NCBI RefSeq assembly: GCF_020177265.1
Contig: NZ_JAIVMC010000009.1
Span: forward strand, 124,001-188,000
Length of the DNA stretch: 64,000 bases
From: Pseudooceanicola marinus
Lineage (GTDB): Bacteria > Pseudomonadota > Alphaproteobacteria > Rhodobacterales > Rhodobacteraceae
Direction: 5' to 3'
The notes beneath the pieces were generated by a model. It saw only the letters and a program-made list of their open reading frames with translations, made no database searches and was not told the DNA's origin. Position numbers and translations under genes: made by a program. Positions 9,830 to 19,964 of this stretch are shown here, one piece after another. Each line of letters opens with the position of its first letter. The stretch's first letter is position 1.

Positions 9830-10002
9830 CTGTCTGATCCACCCTGGTTCGGCGGTCCTGCCCGTTTGGGGGGATGCGCCGACATTCCTGCCCGCGACAT
9901 GCGGCAGAGCGGCCCGGTGCGCGGCGGCGGACGGAAGCCCGGAGGGCACTCTGTCATCGCTGGTCCGTTGCCCGAAAACTGTTCGCCGATTCTGACGATA
10001 AA

Positions 10003-11214
10003 TCAAGCGTCTCGCGCAGTGGGTGGCGTTGTTCCGCCGCGCCGCAGGGCCCCGGCCAGGAAAGCGGGCAGGCGCCGCAACGTGGCGCGGGCCATGTCGG
10101 GATATTCGATCTCCCCCGCCAGCAGCCGCATGTAGAGATGGCGCAGGTGCCCGGAGCGGCGGAAGGCCGCGAGGAAGGCCGGGCGGAACACCGGCGCGAA
10201 GAGCAGCAGGCGAATGGCCCGGGCCTGGCGGATCGCGCGGTGGATCGGGCGCAGGGTGGCGCGGTAGCGGCGAAGGGCCGTCGCGGGCGCATCCTCGGCC
10301 AGTGCCTGCGCGGCGGCCTGTGCCGCCAGTTGCCCGCTTTTTAGCGCATAGGCGATCCCCTCGCCGGTGATCGGATCGACCAGCCCGGCCGCATCGCCGG
10401 CCAGCAGCACCGAGCCACGTCCGGGGTGCCTGTGGAAATCGCCGAAGGGCAGGTGGTGCCCTTTCACCGGCTGCGTCGGGTCCTGGCCCAGCAGATCGAG
10501 GTAGGCGGCCATGGCCCCCTTCATGTCCTCGTTGCGCGACAGCACCCCGCCGATCCCGATGGTCGAACTGCCGGTTTTCGGGAAATCCCAGCCATAGCCC
10601 CACTGGGCGGCCCCGAAGTCGATGCGCAGGGGGCGGTCGGCATTGCCGGGCGGCGCAGGGGCCTCGACCTCCAGCCCGAAGCCGATGCGCGCGGGATCAT
10701 GGGCCCGCCCGAAGAGCGCGCGCGCCACGGGCGAGTTGACCCCGTCGGCCCCGATCAGGACACGGGCCGACAGGCGCCGCCCGTCGGAGAGTGTCAGCGC
10801 CGGAGCAGTGATGTCGATCTCGGAGACGCGGCATCCGGTCAGGTCGGTCGCCCCGGCGGCCAGTGCGCGCGCCACGAGGTCGGCATCGAAATCCCATCGC
10901 ATGGTCAGGTGCATCGGTGGGATCTGCGGCAGCGTGCCCAGGGAGCGCCCCTCGGCGTGGAACTCAACCGAGGTCTTGGTGTCGACCAGGGCCTCGGGCA
11001 GGGGGGCGCCGAAGATCTCCTCGAAATACCGGGCAGAGCGGCCGGTCACGCCACCGCCGCAGAGCTTCGTCCGGGGGAAGCGCGCCTTGTCGACCAGCGC
11101 CACCGACAGGCCCTGCCGGCAGGCGGTCATGGCCGCCGCCGCCCCTGCCGGCCCGGCGCCCAGAACGATCACATCGAAGGTGTCGGGGGCGGCGGAAGGG
11201 GCGGGATCGGTCAA
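10003..11214 (-). CDS. FAD-dependent oxidoreductase, geranylgeranyl-reductase family
   Basis: A 403-residue flavoprotein. The N-terminal dinucleotide motif is VIVLGAGPAGAAAA (residues 15-28), followed by an LCGGGVT segment, and the second FAD motif is LLAGDAAGLVDPITGEGI. These match the geranylgeranyl-reductase/halogenase-like group, which reduces isoprenoid double bonds or acts on related lipids. No photosynthesis genes are nearby, so a bacteriochlorophyll role (BchP) is not supported. It lies 3 bp after the alpha/beta hydrolase gene and is probably co-transcribed. Confidence 0.8.
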   Translation of the reverse strand: MTDPAPSAAPDTFDVIVLGAGPAGAAAAMTACRQGLSVALVDKARFPRTKLCGGGVTGRSARYFEEIFGAPLPEALVDTKTSVEFHAEGRSLGTLPQIPPMHLTMRWDFDADLVARALAAGATDLTGCRVSEIDITAPALTLSDGRRLSARVLIGADGVNSPVARALFGRAHDPARIGFGLEVEAPAPPGNADRPLRIDFGAAQWGYGWDFPKTGSSTIGIGGVLSRNEDMKGAMAAYLDLLGQDPTQPVKGHHLPFGDFHRHPGRGSVLLAGDAAGLVDPITGEGIAYALKSGQLAAQAAAQALAEDAPATALRRYRATLRPIHRAIRQARAIRLLLFAPVFRPAFLAAFRRSGHLRHLYMRLLAGEIEYPDMARATLRRLPAFLAGALRRGGTTPPTARDA

Positions 11215-11217
11215 GGC

Positions 11218-12150
11218 TCAGTCCTCGTCGAAGAAGAAGCTGTGGATGTCGTCGAAGAGCCGCCGCGACGTGACGAAGAGCAGGTGGCCCTGTCCCTGAT
11301 AGTAGGTAATCTGATCCGCTGGAAGGCGGGACGCCAATCGGCGGGCCATGGCGGGGGTGAAAACCGTGTCCGCGTCGCCATGAAAGAGGCGAACACGGGC
11401 ATCTGACAGCACGCCGGGCCGGTCCAGGGTCCAGAACATCAGGCTGAGGGTATGGGCGAGGGTGCGTCGCAGCGAGGGGGTCGACATATTCTCGCGCTGA
11501 GCCTCGGCGCGGGCGGCGCTGTCGCGGGCGCGGGCCGGATCGTTGAGCCCCTCGTCGCCGTAGAGAAGCGTGCGATAGTTCTCCGTCCAGGCGTCGCGCG
11601 GGCGCAGGGACCCCGTGCGCAGCATGGCACGCAGCACCTCGACGCCCGATCGCATGGATGACAGGATGCCTGCGGGCGCCGGTCCGGCGGTGGAGATCAG
11701 GGCAAGCGAGACCTCCGGAGCCTCGATCCGCTGTGCAGTTTCGATCGCGATGGGACCTCCAGTGGAATAGCCCAGCAGGTAGACCTCCTGCGCGCCGAGG
11801 TCGTTGACATAGTCGGCGATCAGCTGGGCCGAGCCGTCGATCTGCACCCGGTGGTCCAGCGGCAGCCCGTCCATGTCCGGGAAACGGTAGACGATGACGG
11901 TGCTGTTGGGCACCTGCCAGTTGAGAACGGGGGCGAAGATGTTGGCGGAGGCGAAGGCACCAGGGATCGCCACGATGGCGCGTTTGACGCCGGGCCGCGC
12001 GTTGCCGTCCTGCAGCAGCGGGAAGGTGCCCGCCCGGTCCGGTCCGGGCAGGGGCGCGCAGGCCACCATTCCCAGAACCGCCAGCAGCAGGGGCAGCCGG
12101 CGGGCCAGGTGGATCAGTGCCGAGAGGGCCGTCAGGCCGGACAGGCGCAT
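11218..12150 (-). CDS. Alpha/beta hydrolase, probable lipoprotein
   Basis: A 310-residue alpha/beta hydrolase. The nucleophile elbow is GYSTG with S129, the acid is likely in HGDADTVF, and the histidine is in GQGHLL near the C-terminus. The N-terminus has a hydrophobic helix ending MVAC at C31, a possible lipobox, so it may be anchored in the membrane or periplasm. Substrate unknown. It is followed by the flavoprotein gene 3 bp downstream, suggesting a joint lipid-related function (inference). Confidence 0.75.
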   Translation of the reverse strand: MRLSGLTALSALIHLARRLPLLLAVLGMVACAPLPGPDRAGTFPLLQDGNARPGVKRAIVAIPGAFASANIFAPVLNWQVPNSTVIVYRFPDMDGLPLDHRVQIDGSAQLIADYVNDLGAQEVYLLGYSTGGPIAIETAQRIEAPEVSLALISTAGPAPAGILSSMRSGVEVLRAMLRTGSLRPRDAWTENYRTLLYGDEGLNDPARARDSAARAEAQRENMSTPSLRRTLAHTLSLMFWTLDRPGVLSDARVRLFHGDADTVFTPAMARRLASRLPADQITYYQGQGHLLFVTSRRLFDDIHSFFFDED

Positions 12151-12160
12151 GGCGCGCTGG

Positions 12161-12724
12161 TCAGAGCACGGTGACCGGCGTGCCGGTCGGCACCTTCTCG
12201 TAAAGCGAAATGACGTTCTCGTTCAGCATCCGGAAGCACCCCGAGGAGGCGTTGCGCCCGATCGAGCTGGGCTGCGTGGTGCCGTGGATGCGGATCGCCG
12301 TATCGCGCCCATCCTGGTAGAGGTAGAGCGCGCGGGCGCCCAGCGGGTTGCCCGGGCCGCCGGGCATCCGGTCGTTGTTGCCCTTGAACTTGCCGTAGAT
12401 GTCCGGGTCGCGCTCGATCATGTCGGGGGTGGGGCGCCAGGAGGGCCATTCGACCTTGCGGCCGATCACGGCGGTGCCGGTGAAGCCCAGGCCGGGACGC
12501 GCCACGGCGATGCCATAGCGCATGGCCTGCCCCGGGGCGGTAACATGGTAGAGGAAATAGGCCCGCGGCAGGATCACGATGGAGCCCTCGGCGTAGTCAC
12601 GCGAGAAGCTGACCCGCTGCGCAGCCAGGATCGGCGGGCTTTGCACGGCGGCGGCGGGGCCGGCCAGCGCAAGAACGGCAGGGGCCGCGAGGGCGGAGGC
12701 GAGGAAGGAGCGGCGGCTGGTCAT
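12161..12724 (-). CDS. L,D-transpeptidase (YkuD domain), Tat-type signal
   Basis: A 187-residue exported L,D-transpeptidase. SRRSFLASAL at the N-terminus resembles a twin-arginine signal and is followed by a hydrophobic stretch ending AAA. The YkuD catalytic residues are H147 in IHGTT and C163 in SSGCFRM, fitting the family's HG...S-G-C-R pattern. Such enzymes make 3-3 crosslinks in peptidoglycan or attach proteins to it. The start at 12724 is chosen because it begins exactly at the signal peptide. It lies 10 bp upstream of the alpha/beta hydrolase gene on the same strand. Confidence 0.88.
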   Translation of the reverse strand: MTSRRSFLASALAAPAVLALAGPAAAVQSPPILAAQRVSFSRDYAEGSIVILPRAYFLYHVTAPGQAMRYGIAVARPGLGFTGTAVIGRKVEWPSWRPTPDMIERDPDIYGKFKGNNDRMPGGPGNPLGARALYLYQDGRDTAIRIHGTTQPSSIGRNASSGCFRMLNENVISLYEKVPTGTPVTVL

Positions 12725-13041
12725 CGGCGGTAACCTTTGGGAATCACGGGGACATTCGACAGCAAGTATGCGGACGAACTTGCCGGACCAACACATCCCG
12801 GCACGTTAACGTTCCCGTGGGAAGCGTTTTGACTTGCAATCTGTTGCCTCGAAGCCACTCCGCCAGCGCCGCAATGGGGGCCCGTCCCCCGATCCTGGTC
12901 CGAAAAGCAGGAGGCGCGGCCCCGTGCTTCTGCTATGCAAAGAAAAAATAAACGCTTCGTCCGCTATGCCTTTGGTCGTTCGGCCCGGACCGAACAGCCC
13001 AGACGCCAGCCCGGTCGCGGGCGCAAGGAAACGGTGCCAGA
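12725..13041. other. Intergenic region between divergent ldt and rfb genes
   Basis: A 317-bp region without a convincing gene. It must hold the promoters of both the L,D-transpeptidase gene and the rfb operon. No operator or RNA motif was recognised. Confidence 0.5.
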
Positions 13042-13608
13042 ATGGACATCAACCCGACGGATCTGCCCGAGGTCCTGATGCTGACCCCTCGTCGTTTCGG
13101 CGATTCCCGGGGGTTCTTCAGCGAGACTTGGAATGCCGCCCGCATGGCCGAGGCGGGGCTGGATCTGACCTTCGTCCAGGACAACCATTCCTATTCCGAG
13201 GCCTCTGGCACCCTGCGCGGCCTGCATTTTCAGGCGCCCCCCCATGCCCAGGGCAAACTGGTGCGCTGTGGCCGCGGACGGTTGTGGGACGTGGCGGTGG
13301 ATTTCCGCCCCGGGTCGCCCCGTTTCGGGCACTGGGTCGGGGTCGAGCTGAGCTTTGAGAACGGCCGTCAGCTGTGGATCCCGCCGGGCTTCCTGCACGG
13401 GTTCGTCACCCGCGAGCCGGGCACGGAAATTTGCTACAAATGCACCGATTTCTACGCTGCGGAGGCTGAAGGCGTGGTGCGCTGGGATGATCCAGATCTG
13501 GGCATTGACTGGGGCGTCGATCGCCCGGTGCTGTCGGACAAGGATGCGGCCGCGCCGCGGTGGCGTGACGTGCAAAGCCCCTTCACCGGCACGGGGGGTA
13601 TGGCATGA
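13042..13608 (+). CDS. rfbC: dTDP-4-dehydrorhamnose 3,5-epimerase
   Basis: A 188-residue RmlC cupin. It has the family segments GTLRGLHFQ (catalytic-His region), GRLWDVAVD and [10 protein letters not shown]. It epimerises dTDP-4-keto-6-deoxyglucose at C3 and C5 in dTDP-L-rhamnose synthesis. First gene of a four-gene operon; its stop overlaps the rfbB start by 4 bases (ATGA). Confidence 0.94.
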   Translation: MDINPTDLPEVLMLTPRRFGDSRGFFSETWNAARMAEAGLDLTFVQDNHSYSEASGTLRGLHFQAPPHAQGKLVRCGRGRLWDVAVDFRPGSPRFGHWVGVELSFENGRQLWIPPGFLHGFVTREPGTEICYKCTDFYAAEAEGVVRWDDPDLGIDWGVDRPVLSDKDAAAPRWRDVQSPFTGTGGMA

Positions 13609-14657
13609 AAATCCTGGTGACAGGAGGCGCAGGGTTCATCGGGTCGGCCGTGGTGCGCCACGCGGTGGCCCAGGGGCATGCGGTGGTGAACCTCGATGCG
13701 CTGACCTATGCGGCCTGTCTGGACAATCTGGCCAGCGTCGCCGACAGCCCGCTTTATGCCTTCGAGCGTGCCGACATCCGCGATGCGGAGGCCCTGCGCC
13801 GGATCTTCCGCGACCATGCGCCCGACGCCGTGATGCATCTGGCCGCCGAAAGTCACGTGGACCGGTCCATCGACGCGCCGGGCGGCTTCGTGGACACCAA
13901 CGTGATGGGCACGGCGACCCTGCTGCAGGCTGCGCGGGGCTACTGGGAAGGGCGGGGGCGGCCCGCGGAATTCCGCTTTCACCATGTCTCCACGGATGAA
14001 GTCTTCGGCAGCTTGCCGGGGGACCCCGATCACCGTTTCACCGAGACGACGCCCTATGCCCCCAATTCGCCCTATGCGGCGTCCAAAGCCGCCTCGGACC
14101 ACATGGTGCGGGCCTGGGGGCGGACCTATGGCCTTCCCGTGGTCCTGTCGAATTGTTCCAACAATTACGGCCCTTTCCATTTCCCGGAGAAGCTGATCCC
14201 TGTGGTGATCCTGTCGGCGCTGGCGGGGCAGCCGATCCCGATCTACGGCGATGGCGGCCATGTGCGCGACTGGCTGTTCGTCGAGGATCACGCCGAGGCC
14301 CTGCTGCGGGTGCTGACCCGCGGCGAGGTCGGGCGCAGCTACAACCTAGGTGCCGAGGCGGAGGTGACCAACCTGGAGCTGGTACGCCGCATCTGCCGGC
14401 TGCTGGATCTGCGTCGGCCCGCCGGGGCCCCGCATGAGGAGCTGATCACCTTGGTTGCCGATCGCCCAGGTCATGACCGTCGCTACGCCATCGATCCCGA
14501 GCGCGCCGCCTCCGAGCTGGGCTGGCGGGCGCAGGTTTCGCTGGAGGAGGGGCTGTCCCGGACGGTCGACTGGTATCTGGAGAACCGCGACTGGTGGCAG
14601 CCGCTGCTGGACCGCGCGGGCCTTGGCCAGCGTCTGGGGCTGGGGGCCGGGGCATGA
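13605..14657 (+). CDS. rfbB: dTDP-glucose 4,6-dehydratase
   Basis: A 350-residue extended short-chain dehydrogenase. The NAD-binding motif is GGAGFIGS (residues 7-14), the active-site segment STDEVFG is present, and the catalytic pair is in YAASKAASD. It converts dTDP-glucose to dTDP-4-keto-6-deoxyglucose. It overlaps rfbC before it and rfbD after it by 4 bases each, implying translational coupling. Confidence 0.95.
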   Translation: MKILVTGGAGFIGSAVVRHAVAQGHAVVNLDALTYAACLDNLASVADSPLYAFERADIRDAEALRRIFRDHAPDAVMHLAAESHVDRSIDAPGGFVDTNVMGTATLLQAARGYWEGRGRPAEFRFHHVSTDEVFGSLPGDPDHRFTETTPYAPNSPYAASKAASDHMVRAWGRTYGLPVVLSNCSNNYGPFHFPEKLIPVVILSALAGQPIPIYGDGGHVRDWLFVEDHAEALLRVLTRGEVGRSYNLGAEAEVTNLELVRRICRLLDLRRPAGAPHEELITLVADRPGHDRRYAIDPERAASELGWRAQVSLEEGLSRTVDWYLENRDWWQPLLDRAGLGQRLGLGAGA

Positions 14658-15514
14658 GTGCGACGGGGCCGATCCTGGTCTTCGGGCGCAGCGGCCAGGT
14701 GGCGACCGAACTGGCGGCCCGCGCCCCGGTGATCGCCCTGGGCCACGAGGCCTGCGACCTGCGGTGCCCGGGCGCGGCAGAGGCGGCAATTGCGGCCCAT
14801 GCACCTCGGATCGTCATCAATGCCGCCGCCTTCACTGGCGTCGATGCTGCCGAGACGGAGCGGGCGGCAGCCAACCGGTTGAACGCCGGGGCCCCGGGCG
14901 AAATGGCGCGGGCCTGTGCCGCCCGGGGTCTGCCCTTCCTGCATGTCTCGACCGACTATGTCTTCGACGGCCTTGGCACGCTGCCCTGGGACGAGACAAT
15001 GACGCCTGCCCCCTGCAATGCCTACGGCGCGAGCAAGCTGGCGGGGGAGGGGGCGGTGCAGGACGCCGGCGGATCCTGGGCGATTCTGCGCACCTCCTGG
15101 GTGTTTTCGGCCCATGGGACGAATTTCGTGAAGACCATGCTGCGCCTGTCTGAGACCCGCGATCAGCTGTCCATCGTGGCGGACCAGGTGGGCGGTCCGA
15201 CCCCTGCGGCGGACATCGCCGCGGCTCTGCTGGAGATGGGGCGGCAGATGGCCGAGGGCCGGGCCGGTGGCCTTTACCATTTTGCCGGCGCTCCCGCGGT
15301 CAGCTGGGCCGGCTTCGCGCGCGAAATCTTCGCACGCGCCGGGCGCGCGGTGAGCGTGAATGAGATCGCCACCGACGCCTATCCGACCCCGGCCACCCGT
15401 CCACGCAACTCCAGGCTCGACTGTCGTCAGATCGCGGCGGATTTCGGGATCGACCCGCCGGACTGGCGGGCCGGCCTCGCTGCGGTCTTGGCACAATTGG
15501 AGGAGACGGCATGA
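14654..15514 (+). CDS. rfbD: dTDP-4-dehydrorhamnose reductase
   Basis: A 286-residue RmlD. The nucleotide-binding motif is FGRSGQVA near the N-terminus, STDYVFDG is conserved, and the catalytic YGASKLAGE motif lies mid-protein. It makes dTDP-L-rhamnose, the last step of the pathway. The start at 14654 is set by the ATGA overlap with the rfbB stop. Confidence 0.94.
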   Translation: MSATGPILVFGRSGQVATELAARAPVIALGHEACDLRCPGAAEAAIAAHAPRIVINAAAFTGVDAAETERAAANRLNAGAPGEMARACAARGLPFLHVSTDYVFDGLGTLPWDETMTPAPCNAYGASKLAGEGAVQDAGGSWAILRTSWVFSAHGTNFVKTMLRLSETRDQLSIVADQVGGPTPAADIAAALLEMGRQMAEGRAGGLYHFAGAPAVSWAGFAREIFARAGRAVSVNEIATDAYPTPATRPRNSRLDCRQIAADFGIDPPDWRAGLAAVLAQLEETA

Positions 15515-16392
15515 GCACGCCACGCAAGGGGATCATCCTGGCCGGAGGCTCCGGCACGCGGCTTTACCCGATCACCATGGGGGTGTCGAAACAGCTGTTG
15601 CCGGTCTTCGACAAGCCGATGATCTACTACCCGTTGTCGGTACTGATGCTGGCGGGGATCCGTGATATCGCGATCATCACCACGCCGGAGGATCAGGCAC
15701 AGTTTCAAAGGCTTATGGGGGACGGTAGTGCCTGGGGACTGTCGTTCACCTGGCTCGAACAGCCCCAGCCGGAGGGGTTGGCCCAGGCCTATCTCCTGGC
15801 CGAGGGGTTCCTGGACGGCGCCCCCTCGGCCATGGTGCTTGGCGATAACCTGTTCTTCGGCCATGGCTTGCCCGAGCTTCTGCAGGCGGCCGGCCAGGCT
15901 GAAGGCGGCACTGTCTTCGGGTATCGCGTGGCGGATCCCGAGCGCTATGGCGTGGTGGATTTCGACGACCAGGGGCAGGTGCAGGCCATTGTCGAAAAGC
16001 CCCCCGTCGCGCCCTCTCCCTTTGCGATAACGGGGCTTTACTTTCTGGATGGCACGGCACCGGAGCGGGCGCGGCGGGTCACGCCCTCCGCGCGGGGCGA
16101 GCTGGAGATCGTCTCGGTCCTCGAAAGCTATCTGGCCGAGGGCGCCCTGCGGGTGCAACAGATGGGGCGGGGCTATGCCTGGCTCGATACCGGCACCCAT
16201 GGTTCGCTTCTGGACGCGGGCAACTTCGTACGCACCCTGTCAGAACGGCAGGGCCAACAGATCGGCTCGCCGGACGAGATCGCTCATGCCCAGGGCTGGA
16301 TCGATGATGCCGCCCTGCGCGCGCGGGCGGAGGTCTTCGGCAAGAACGCCTACGGGGCCTACCTGCTGGGGTTGCTGGGCGAGGCCCCCTGA
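15511..16392 (+). CDS. rfbA: Glucose-1-phosphate thymidylyltransferase
   Basis: A 293-residue RmlA nucleotidyltransferase with the signature GGSGTRLYP (residues 12-20), then FDKPMIYYPLS and a central EKPP segment. It makes dTDP-glucose, the first step of dTDP-L-rhamnose synthesis, although it is encoded last in the operon. It overlaps rfbD by 4 bases. The complete four-enzyme pathway is therefore present in one transcript. Confidence 0.95.
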   Translation: MSTPRKGIILAGGSGTRLYPITMGVSKQLLPVFDKPMIYYPLSVLMLAGIRDIAIITTPEDQAQFQRLMGDGSAWGLSFTWLEQPQPEGLAQAYLLAEGFLDGAPSAMVLGDNLFFGHGLPELLQAAGQAEGGTVFGYRVADPERYGVVDFDDQGQVQAIVEKPPVAPSPFAITGLYFLDGTAPERARRVTPSARGELEIVSVLESYLAEGALRVQQMGRGYAWLDTGTHGSLLDAGNFVRTLSERQGQQIGSPDEIAHAQGWIDDAALRARAEVFGKNAYGAYLLGLLGEAP

Positions 16393-16503
16393 CGAGGGCG
16401 CACGGACCCGGCCTGCGTACGGTGGCAAGAGGGGCTGTTTACTCCTGCGCGCCTAGCGTCTCGGCGATCTCTCCGATTGCCGGATGAACGCGAGGAGCCC
16501 CCG

Positions 16504-17658
16504 ATGCCGGAACTGTCCGCCAGCCTGTCCATGCCCTACCTGCAACCCAGTCAGGCGCAGAAACACGTCACCCATAACGAGGCGCTGCTGATCCTCGACG
16601 CGCTGGTGCAGCTGGCCGTGGCCGACCGCGACCTGGCCACGCCGCCTGCGGGCCCCATGGAGGGGGAGCGCTATATCGTGGCGGGCGGTGCCACGGGCGC
16701 CTGGGCGGGCGAGGATGGGCGCGTGGCGCATTTCGATGGGGCCGCCTGGGTCTTCCATCAGCCGCAGCCCGGCTGGCGTGCCTGGGTCTTGGATGAAGAG
16801 CGGTTGGTGACCTGGCGTGGCGGCGCCTGGCAAGATGACAGCGGTCTGCCGCTGGAGGCCGCCGAACTGGGTATCAACACCGCCTCGGATGCGGTGAACC
16901 GGCTGGCCGTGTCGGCGGCGGCGACCCTGCTGACCCACGCGGGCAGCGATCACCAGCTGAAGATCAACAAGGCCGGGGCGGGCGACACCGCCAGCCTGCT
17001 GTACCAGTCGGGGTGGAGCGGCCGGGCCGAGATGGGCCTGGCCGGGGAGGAGGACTTCTCCGTCAAGGTATCGGCCGATGGCAGTGCCTGGGTGACCGCC
17101 CTGCGGTTCGATGGTGCGACCGGCCTGGCCAGTGGCGCGGCCGTTCAGGGCTCGGCGGGGGATGCGACCGCTGGCCGGTTGCTGGCCGTCGGTGCCTTCG
17201 GGATGGGCGGTGGCGCCGTGGCGGCCCCGGGGGACGATGCGAACAGCTGCGTGACGGGCGGGATCTATGGCTTCACGGCCTCGGGGACAAATTGCCCTGT
17301 GGGCGACCCCTCGGGCGGCAGCCTGATGGCGCTACCCGGCGGCAGCGGCACGCGCCAGATCTTTGCTGCAGCCGACGGGACGCTGTGGTTGCGCAGCCAT
17401 GATGGGGCGACCTGGGGAGACTGGTCCGCGCTGGTCACCCGCGCCGAGACGGTGGGGACGGTGGCGCAGAGCGGTGGTGTCCCCACGGGGGCGGTGATCG
17501 AGAGCGGCTCGAATGCCAACGGCGCCTATACCCGCTGGGCCGACGGTACTCAGATCTGCACCAATGGCGGCAGCGCGATCACCACCGATCCGGCCAGTTT
17601 CGCCGGGACCCCGGTCTCGATCGACGGCGGCAAGCTGAAGATCGGTCGTTGGTTCTGA
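16504..17658 (+). CDS. DUF2793 protein
   Basis: A 384-residue protein whose N-terminal 130 residues match DUF2793: the MPYLQPSQAQKHVTHNEAL opening and the repeated W-containing segments. The rest is glycine/alanine-rich beta-type sequence ending in a compact C-terminal domain (about residues 320-384). DUF2793 proteins occur in alphaproteobacterial surface and phage-tail-like contexts, and here it lies between rhamnose and capsule-export genes. Surface location is inferred; no signal peptide is visible. CGAGGAG precedes ATG 16504. Confidence 0.8.
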   Translation: MPELSASLSMPYLQPSQAQKHVTHNEALLILDALVQLAVADRDLATPPAGPMEGERYIVAGGATGAWAGEDGRVAHFDGAAWVFHQPQPGWRAWVLDEERLVTWRGGAWQDDSGLPLEAAELGINTASDAVNRLAVSAAATLLTHAGSDHQLKINKAGAGDTASLLYQSGWSGRAEMGLAGEEDFSVKVSADGSAWVTALRFDGATGLASGAAVQGSAGDATAGRLLAVGAFGMGGGAVAAPGDDANSCVTGGIYGFTASGTNCPVGDPSGGSLMALPGGSGTRQIFAAADGTLWLRSHDGATWGDWSALVTRAETVGTVAQSGGVPTGAVIESGSNANGAYTRWADGTQICTNGGSAITTDPASFAGTPVSIDGGKLKIGRWF

Positions 17659-17879
17659 GCTGGATTATGGCGTTGATGGAGGTCGGCAGGACCGGCCCCA
17701 CGCCACGTTTTGCGGGACACCGTCCCGGTCGGGCTGCTGCGCGGTGACGAGGCTGCGCCGTGACTTGGCCAGCAGGGTCTGGGCGTGACTCGGATCGGCC
17801 CGGGCACCTGCCCGCGTTGTCGCATCCCCTCTCCCCTGCGCTGGGGCGGCGGCGGGCCGTTTCGCGGCTGCGCGTTTCC

Positions 17880-18692
17880 TCAGCGGCGCAGGATTTCGCG
17901 GTGGTGACGCCGCAGGAACAGCAGGCCGAAGACGAGGCTGATCAGACCCCAGAGCGCGACGTAGACGGGTGAGGCCCAGTTCGCATCGTAGCTGGGATAG
18001 ATGCCTCGCCGCAGGATCGCGACCACATGTACCAGCGGGTTCCACCACAGCCAGTCACGCCAAGGCTGCGGCACGCTTTCGAACAGGAAGAAGATGGTCG
18101 AGATGATGAACATCGGCCGCATGAGGATGGACCAGATATGGACCCAGACGGGAATCATCCCCTGTAGCAGGCAGTTCAGCGTGCCCAACCCGAGGCCCAG
18201 TAGGGCGCAAAGGGTGTAAGCCTCCAGGATCTCGCCAAAATCCAGGATAGCTCGGGTGCGGAAAATCCACAGGATACCGGCCAGCAAGATGTAGCTGATC
18301 ATCACCTGGGTCATCAGGTTCAGCAGGAATCGCGCGGCGATCGCCTCGCGCCAGCCGACACGGGGCAGGGCGAGCAGCGGGCGGGAAAACTCCAGCGCGC
18401 CGGCGGTGCGCGACACCAGCAGCGTGAACATGCCGAAGGGCAGCATGCCCGTCGCATAGAATAGCGGGAAGGTGACGCCGAGGCCCGGATTGCGCAGCGC
18501 CACCGAGAAGATGAACGACAAGAGCGCGATGCCCGCCACGGGCTCGATCACCGCCCATAGATAGCCGCCGGGCGAGCGTCCGTGGCTGGTTGCCATTTCC
18601 CTCAGCATCAGGGCGAAGATCACGCGGAAACTGTCCCCGCGCCTCGGGGGTCGGACCGCCAGCGGCGGGGGATGGGTGATCTCCTCTGACAC
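17880..18692 (-). CDS. kpsM: Polysaccharide ABC export permease, KpsM-like
   Basis: A 270-residue ABC-2 permease with about six membrane spans and a LREMATSHGRSPGGYLWA N-terminal segment typical of KpsM/capsule exporters. It probably pairs with the KpsT-type ATPase encoded on the opposite strand. No ATG lies at the expected N-terminus; GTG 18692 gives the most natural protein. It diverges from the KpsE-type gene across only 48 bp. Confidence 0.86.
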   Translation of the reverse strand: MSEEITHPPPLAVRPPRRGDSFRVIFALMLREMATSHGRSPGGYLWAVIEPVAGIALLSFIFSVALRNPGLGVTFPLFYATGMLPFGMFTLLVSRTAGALEFSRPLLALPRVGWREAIAARFLLNLMTQVMISYILLAGILWIFRTRAILDFGEILEAYTLCALLGLGLGTLNCLLQGMIPVWVHIWSILMRPMFIISTIFFLFESVPQPWRDWLWWNPLVHVVAILRRGIYPSYDANWASPVYVALWGLISLVFGLLFLRRHHREILRR

Positions 18693-18740
18693 GGGTGCTG
18701 TTAACCCTTCTCTGACATTTGCCCGGCTAGTCTTTCCCGG

Positions 18741-19964
18741 ATGAATGAACAAACCGCAAATACCGTTGCGGCGCCGAGTCTTCCGGCGCTGTCGCCGCAG
18801 AAAACGCCGCCGAGCCGCGCGCAGCGTCCGGTCCTGCGACCTGCGACGCGCCGGCGCAAGCGGGTCGCGGTTAGTTTCATCCTCTGCGTGGTGCTGCCGC
18901 TGATCCTGGCGATCTGGTATCTCTGGGTGCGGGCGGCAGACCAATATGCCTCGTCCCTTGCCTTTACCGTACGCTCGGAAGAACAGACGCCGAGCCTGGA
19001 TTTCCTCGGCGGCCTGTCGGAGCTTTCGGGCAGCAGCACCTCGGATACCGACATTCTTTACAGCTACCTGCAAAGCCAGGATCTCGTGGCCGCTGTCGGA
19101 GAGGCGCTGGATCTGCGGGCGATCTGGTCGCGACCTGGCGTTGGCTGGCAGGAGGGCGATCCCGTCTTTGCCCTGGCCCCCGATGCCTCGATCGAAGATC
19201 TGGTGGATCATTGGCGGCGCAAGGTGAAGGTGTTCTACGATGGGGGGACCGGGCTGATCGAATTGCGCGTCCTGGCGTTCACGCCCGAGGACGCGACGGC
19301 GATCGCGGATCAAATTGTCGAGAAAAGCTCTGGCATGATCAATGCCTTGTCGGATTCTGCCCGGGAAGATGCCATCGCCTACGCGCGGGAGGAAGTGGAG
19401 TTGACACTGACTCGGCTGAAGGCGGCGCGCCGCGCGATGACCGAATTCCGCAACCGTCACCAGATCGTCGATCCCGGCGCCGAGCTGGAGACCCGGGTCG
19501 GACTTCTGGGGGAGCTGCAAAGCCAGCTTGTCGAGGCCCAGCTGGAGCTCGATATGCTGCTGGCACGTCCGGCGCGCCATCAGGTGCAGACGACGAATGC
19601 CGAGCTGAAGATTGCCACGATCGAGCGCCGCATAGAGGCGGAGCGCGCACGGTTGGGTCTTGCCGGGCCCACGGACGGCGAGCAGGCCTTCGCCGGTCTC
19701 GTCGGTCGCTACGAGGAACTGGCGGTGGAGCGCGAGTTTGCGGAGGCGACCCATCGTGCGGCCCTGGCGCGTTTCGACGCGGCGCAATCGGAGGCGCGGC
19801 GGCAGAGCCGCTACCTGGCGGCCCATGTGCAGCCGACGCGGGCGGAGACAGCGCGCTATCCCGAACGCGGGCTTCTGCTGCTTTGCGTGGGGATCTTCCT
19901 GGCGCTTGGTTGGTCCATCGCGGTGCTGAGCGCCTATGCCGTGCGCGACCGGGGCGCCGGATGA
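18741..19964 (+). CDS. kpsE: Capsule export inner-membrane protein, KpsE-like
   Basis: A 407-residue polysaccharide co-polymerase-type protein. A first membrane helix lies at about residues 43-63 and a second at about 380-400. Between them is a periplasmic domain with long coiled-coil stretches (about 200-350) rich in Glu, Arg and Ala. KpsE proteins link the inner-membrane ABC exporter to the outer-membrane channel. Its stop overlaps the kpsT start (ATGA). Confidence 0.86.
   Translation: MNEQTANTVAAPSLPALSPQKTPPSRAQRPVLRPATRRRKRVAVSFILCVVLPLILAIWYLWVRAADQYASSLAFTVRSEEQTPSLDFLGGLSELSGSSTSDTDILYSYLQSQDLVAAVGEALDLRAIWSRPGVGWQEGDPVFALAPDASIEDLVDHWRRKVKVFYDGGTGLIELRVLAFTPEDATAIADQIVEKSSGMINALSDSAREDAIAYAREEVELTLTRLKAARRAMTEFRNRHQIVDPGAELETRVGLLGELQSQLVEAQLELDMLLARPARHQVQTTNAELKIATIERRIEAERARLGLAGPTDGEQAFAGLVGRYEELAVEREFAEATHRAALARFDAAQSEARRQSRYLAAHVQPTRAETARYPERGLLLLCVGIFLALGWSIAVLSAYAVRDRGAG

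Noticed and set aside
9830-10603. Extended N-terminus for the cold-shock protein
   Set aside because: The canonical MKTGIVKWYN start at 9829 gives a full family-length protein; the upstream part is antisense to the neighbouring flavoprotein gene or in its leader.
10003-11214. Calling the flavoprotein BchP
   Set aside because: No other bacteriochlorophyll genes are in the window and the family has many other members.
18693-19826. Extended N-terminus of the KpsM-type gene
   Set aside because: It would run antisense through the KpsE-type gene; homology begins only at the GTG near 18692.
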